NCBI RefSeq assembly: GCF_016019885.1
Contig: NZ_JAEANY010000004.1
Span: 315,557-379,556, forward strand
Direction: 5' to 3'
DNA: 64,000 nucleotides
DNA from: Aurantiacibacter sediminis
GTDB lineage: Bacteria; Pseudomonadota; Alphaproteobacteria; Sphingomonadales; Sphingomonadaceae
A program made the translations under genes and the position numbers. This document shows positions 62,320-64,000 of this stretch, piece after piece. A model generated the notes under the pieces. That model searched no databases. It saw only the letters and a list, made by a program, of their open reading frames with translations, and had not been told where the DNA came from. The first letter of the stretch is position 1, and each line of letters begins with the position of its first letter.

Positions 62320-62973
62320 GTGCTGATTTGCGACACGCGTAAGCTTACCGGCGAACAACGCATCGCGATGGCGCGCGCCGACCAGCCCGCATGGCGCCTC
62401 ATCATGATCGGTGTGGAGCGGCCCGAAGAACGCGCGCAATTGCTTAATCTTGGCTGCGCAGAAGCTTTGCCTGCAGACACCGATTTGCCCGAATTGCTGG
62501 CAAGAGCGCAGCGGGTCAGCGACATGTTCGGCATGCTCCCACGCTGGCGCAATGTCGGCGGATTGACGCTCGATCTCTTCCACCGCGATGCGCGGCGGGG
62601 GGCGCGATGGCTGGGGCTCCACCCGCGCGAATTCGGAGTGATCTGGCGGCTCGCGGATCGGCCCGGCGAACGCGTTACCCGCAAGCAATTGCTTACCGAT
62701 GTGTGGCGCCTCAATCATGAGCCTGAGACCAATAGCGTTGAGGTTCATATCTCGCGCCTGCGCAGCAAGCTTGCGGGCGCTGGTGCTGAAGGAATGGTCG
62801 AAACCGCACCCAATGGCGGATATCGGCTCGGCGACACCGCGCCGCTGATGTTTGCGGACGAGCCGCCCGGAGAGGACGCGCTCGATGCCTATCTGCGCAG
62901 CCTCGGCTGGTTGCGCGAGTCGGCTGATCAGCCGGACAATTGTGCCGCGAATTTGTCGAACACGGTTTCGTGA
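62320..62973 (+). CDS. OmpR-type winged-helix DNA-binding protein
   Basis: 217 aa from a GTG; the frame is open to 62203, but the added residues are Cys/Arg/Gly-rich and doubtful. The C-terminal trans_reg_C domain is clear: LGLHPREFGVIWRLADRPGERVTRKQLL, then SVEVHISRLRSKL and TAPNGGYRLG. The N-terminal ~80 residues look like a receiver remnant without the acidic pocket. Upstream at 62190 another frame gives MERLIAILWVDSARG before a stop, so a frameshift at the N-terminus is possible. Likely a DNA-binding regulator without phosphorylation. Confidence 0.75.
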   Translation: MLICDTRKLTGEQRIAMARADQPAWRLIMIGVERPEERAQLLNLGCAEALPADTDLPELLARAQRVSDMFGMLPRWRNVGGLTLDLFHRDARRGARWLGLHPREFGVIWRLADRPGERVTRKQLLTDVWRLNHEPETNSVEVHISRLRSKLAGAGAEGMVETAPNGGYRLGDTAPLMFADEPPGEDALDAYLRSLGWLRESADQPDNCAANLSNTVS

Positions 62974-63212
62974 AGCGGTTGCTCGAAAGCGATACCCGCC
63001 CGGCCATCTTCATTCCATACCAGCTCGGCTGGCTGGGCGCTGAGGCCCGGCAGAGTGACCAGCACCCTGTCACCCGGGCTGGCGCTCCAGCCGCGCGCTT
63101 CCACCATTGCCCCGCCAATCGACAGGTCGAGCACTTCAAGGTCGGCGCTCATCCCCCGCCGCGAACGGCATTTGATGCGCAATTCCTGCTTGTCGAGAGC
63201 GGCAGATGCCAT
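62928..63212 (-). CDS. PilZ-domain protein
   Basis: 94 aa. The PilZ motif RSRRGMS...LDLSIGGAMVE provides the RxxxR and (D/N)xSxxG c-di-GMP-binding residues. A single-domain effector; partner unknown. Its last 46 bp overlap the convergent winged-helix gene. Confidence 0.83.
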   Translation of the reverse strand: MASAALDKQELRIKCRSRRGMSADLEVLDLSIGGAMVEARGWSASPGDRVLVTLPGLSAQPAELVWNEDGRAGIAFEQPLHETVFDKFAAQLSG

Positions 63213-63429
63213 TGGCTTGCTTTCTTAAGAAGACCCGGTGGGCTGATTCGCGGTCCGATTGTGGCATCGCGCCGTTAAGGTGTCCTAAACCGCATTCTCT
63301 AAGCACTTCCTCGTATTCAGCCTTAAACCGTCATTCACCATATCAAATCATTGCAAGGCCAATCACGAAAAGGACGATTAAGGGCATTGCACAGGCGGGC
63401 GAGCTGGGTTAGTTGGCGCGCCTTCGCGA

Positions 63430-63503
63430 GGCCCGATGGCGGAGTGGTTACGCAGAGGACTGCAAATCCTTGCACGCCGGTTCGATTCCGGCTCGGGCCT
63501 CCA
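63430..63503 (+). tRNA. tRNA-Cys (anticodon GCA), CCA encoded
   Basis: Seven-bp acceptor stem GGCCCGA (63430-63436) with TCGGGCC (63493-63499). Anticodon GCA at 63462-63464 in loop CTGCAAA, T-loop GTTCGATTC. CCA at 63501-63503 is encoded. Confidence 0.95.
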
Positions 63504-63522
63504 TTCCCCTAGTCGGGAATGT

Positions 63523-63598
63523 GCCGCTTTAGCTCAGTTGGTAGAGCACATCATTCGTAATGATGGGGTCACGTGTTCGAGTCACGTAAGCGGCACCA
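63523..63598 (+). tRNA. tRNA-Thr (anticodon CGT), CCA encoded
   Basis: Acceptor GCCGCTT (63523-63529) with AAGCGGC (63588-63594). D-arm AGCTCAGTTGGTAGAGC. Anticodon CGT at 63556-63558, T-loop GTTCGAGTC. CCA at 63596-63598. Twenty bp after tRNA-Cys. Confidence 0.95.
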
Positions 63599-63689
63599 GC
63601 ACTTCCAGTTGGAAATGTCCGTCGTCAGCACCTATGGCACAACTCGCGGCGTAGATCAGCGGAGTGTGGGCCTCGTCTCGGATTGATGT

Positions 63690-64000
63690 TTAGGCGGCGA
63701 TCTTGCGGTGTTGCAAGCGCCGATGTTCGAGTGTCTTTTGCTTTATCCTTTCTCTTCGTTTGATGATGGCGGCAGCCCTGCCGAAGTAGGCATCGGCGGG
63801 TGTGACGTTGTCGAGGCTCTCGTGGTAGCGCTGGTGGTTGTAATGCTCGACGAGGGCCTCGATCTGCTGTTTCAGATCGCCCGGCAGGAAGTAATTCTCC
63901 AACAGCACACGGTTTTTGAGCGTCTGATGCCAGCGCTCGATCTTGCCTTGGGTCTGTGGGTGGAAGGGTGCGCCGCGCACGTGGCTCATCTTGTTGGCCT
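63690..64000 (-). mobile_element. 3' end of an IS3-family transposase (integrase catalytic domain), truncated by window edge
   Basis: The frame is open through the right edge. It reads ANK-MSHVRGAPFHPQTQGKIERWHQTLK, then VEHYNHQRYHESLDNVTPADAYFGR. This is the C-terminal part of the rve/DDE domain of IS3-group OrfB, including the final catalytic glutamate (KIERW). An IS end with a TG terminus may be near 63670. It lies ~90 bp past tRNA-Thr. The rest of the element is outside the window. Confidence 0.85.

Noticed and set aside
1..64000. CRISPR array, prophage or aerobic photosynthesis (puf/bch) cluster
   Set aside because: No spaced direct repeats, no phage structural genes, and no reaction-centre or bacteriochlorophyll genes seen.

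Overview
The window looks like a chromosome segment of an aerobic, marine-type alphaproteobacterium of the Sphingomonadales, most likely Erythrobacteraceae. The signs are high GC, an Entner-Doudoroff operon, PhyR-type general stress control, an RcdA (DUF1465) homologue, class I polyhydroxyalkanoate genes, TonB-dependent receptors, TPR-sulfotransferases and a microbial rhodopsin with a brp/blh gene. The genus is an inference; no rRNA is present.

Layout. 1-3044 (-): a large fused nuclease/methyltransferase restriction enzyme that leaves the window. 3110-5625 (-): two overlapping secreted amidohydrolases. 5709-6943 (+): YjbQ and a transglutaminase-like protein. 6983-14634 (+): zwf-edd-glk-eda and a divergent ppc, a tight sugar-catabolism operon without pgl. 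14728-21938: envelope and regulatory genes (L,D-transpeptidase, tilS, cpoB, rodZ, ptsP, two DUF465 proteins, rcdA). 21949-26229: glpK, an MBL hydrolase, a DUF4230 protein and an MFS carrier. 26262-33045 (-): a TPR-sulfotransferase, a TonB receptor and a BCCT transporter. 33248-35079 (+): a membrane protein and nadA.

35089-36798 (-) holds the light-driven cassette: an NTQ-motif rhodopsin (the motif of chloride pumps) followed 3 bp later by a divergent Blh-type retinal-forming enzyme. Two tandem DUF2254 membrane proteins (36946-39611) diverge from it. 39586-44421 holds an EamA carrier, a CoA lyase, a lipoprotein overlapping lipB, a membrane protein, a phospholipid-methyltransferase-like protein and ArsC. 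A siderophore receptor (44593-46812) lies behind a Fur-box-like site and has no ordinary start codon ahead of its signal peptide. An orphan 2Fe-2S subunit and a MATE carrier follow.

49013-50578 is a general stress response locus: phyR and a single-domain response regulator each have a strong EcfG-type promoter (GGAAC-N16/17-CGTT). Between them lies a probable C-rich small RNA with its own EcfG-like promoter and a very strong terminator. A lipoprotein gene at 53136 has a similar promoter. 50660-57663 also holds a GNAT-like protein, a desaturase, lptGF, a hypothetical lipoprotein and clpS. 57821-60742 is a PHA module: a phasin with a histone H1-like tail and a likely internal start, three TGCAGTGCA-type operator repeats, and phaC. 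The right end has an aminotransferase, a winged-helix regulator, a PilZ protein, tRNA-Cys, tRNA-Thr and the end of an IS3-type transposase.
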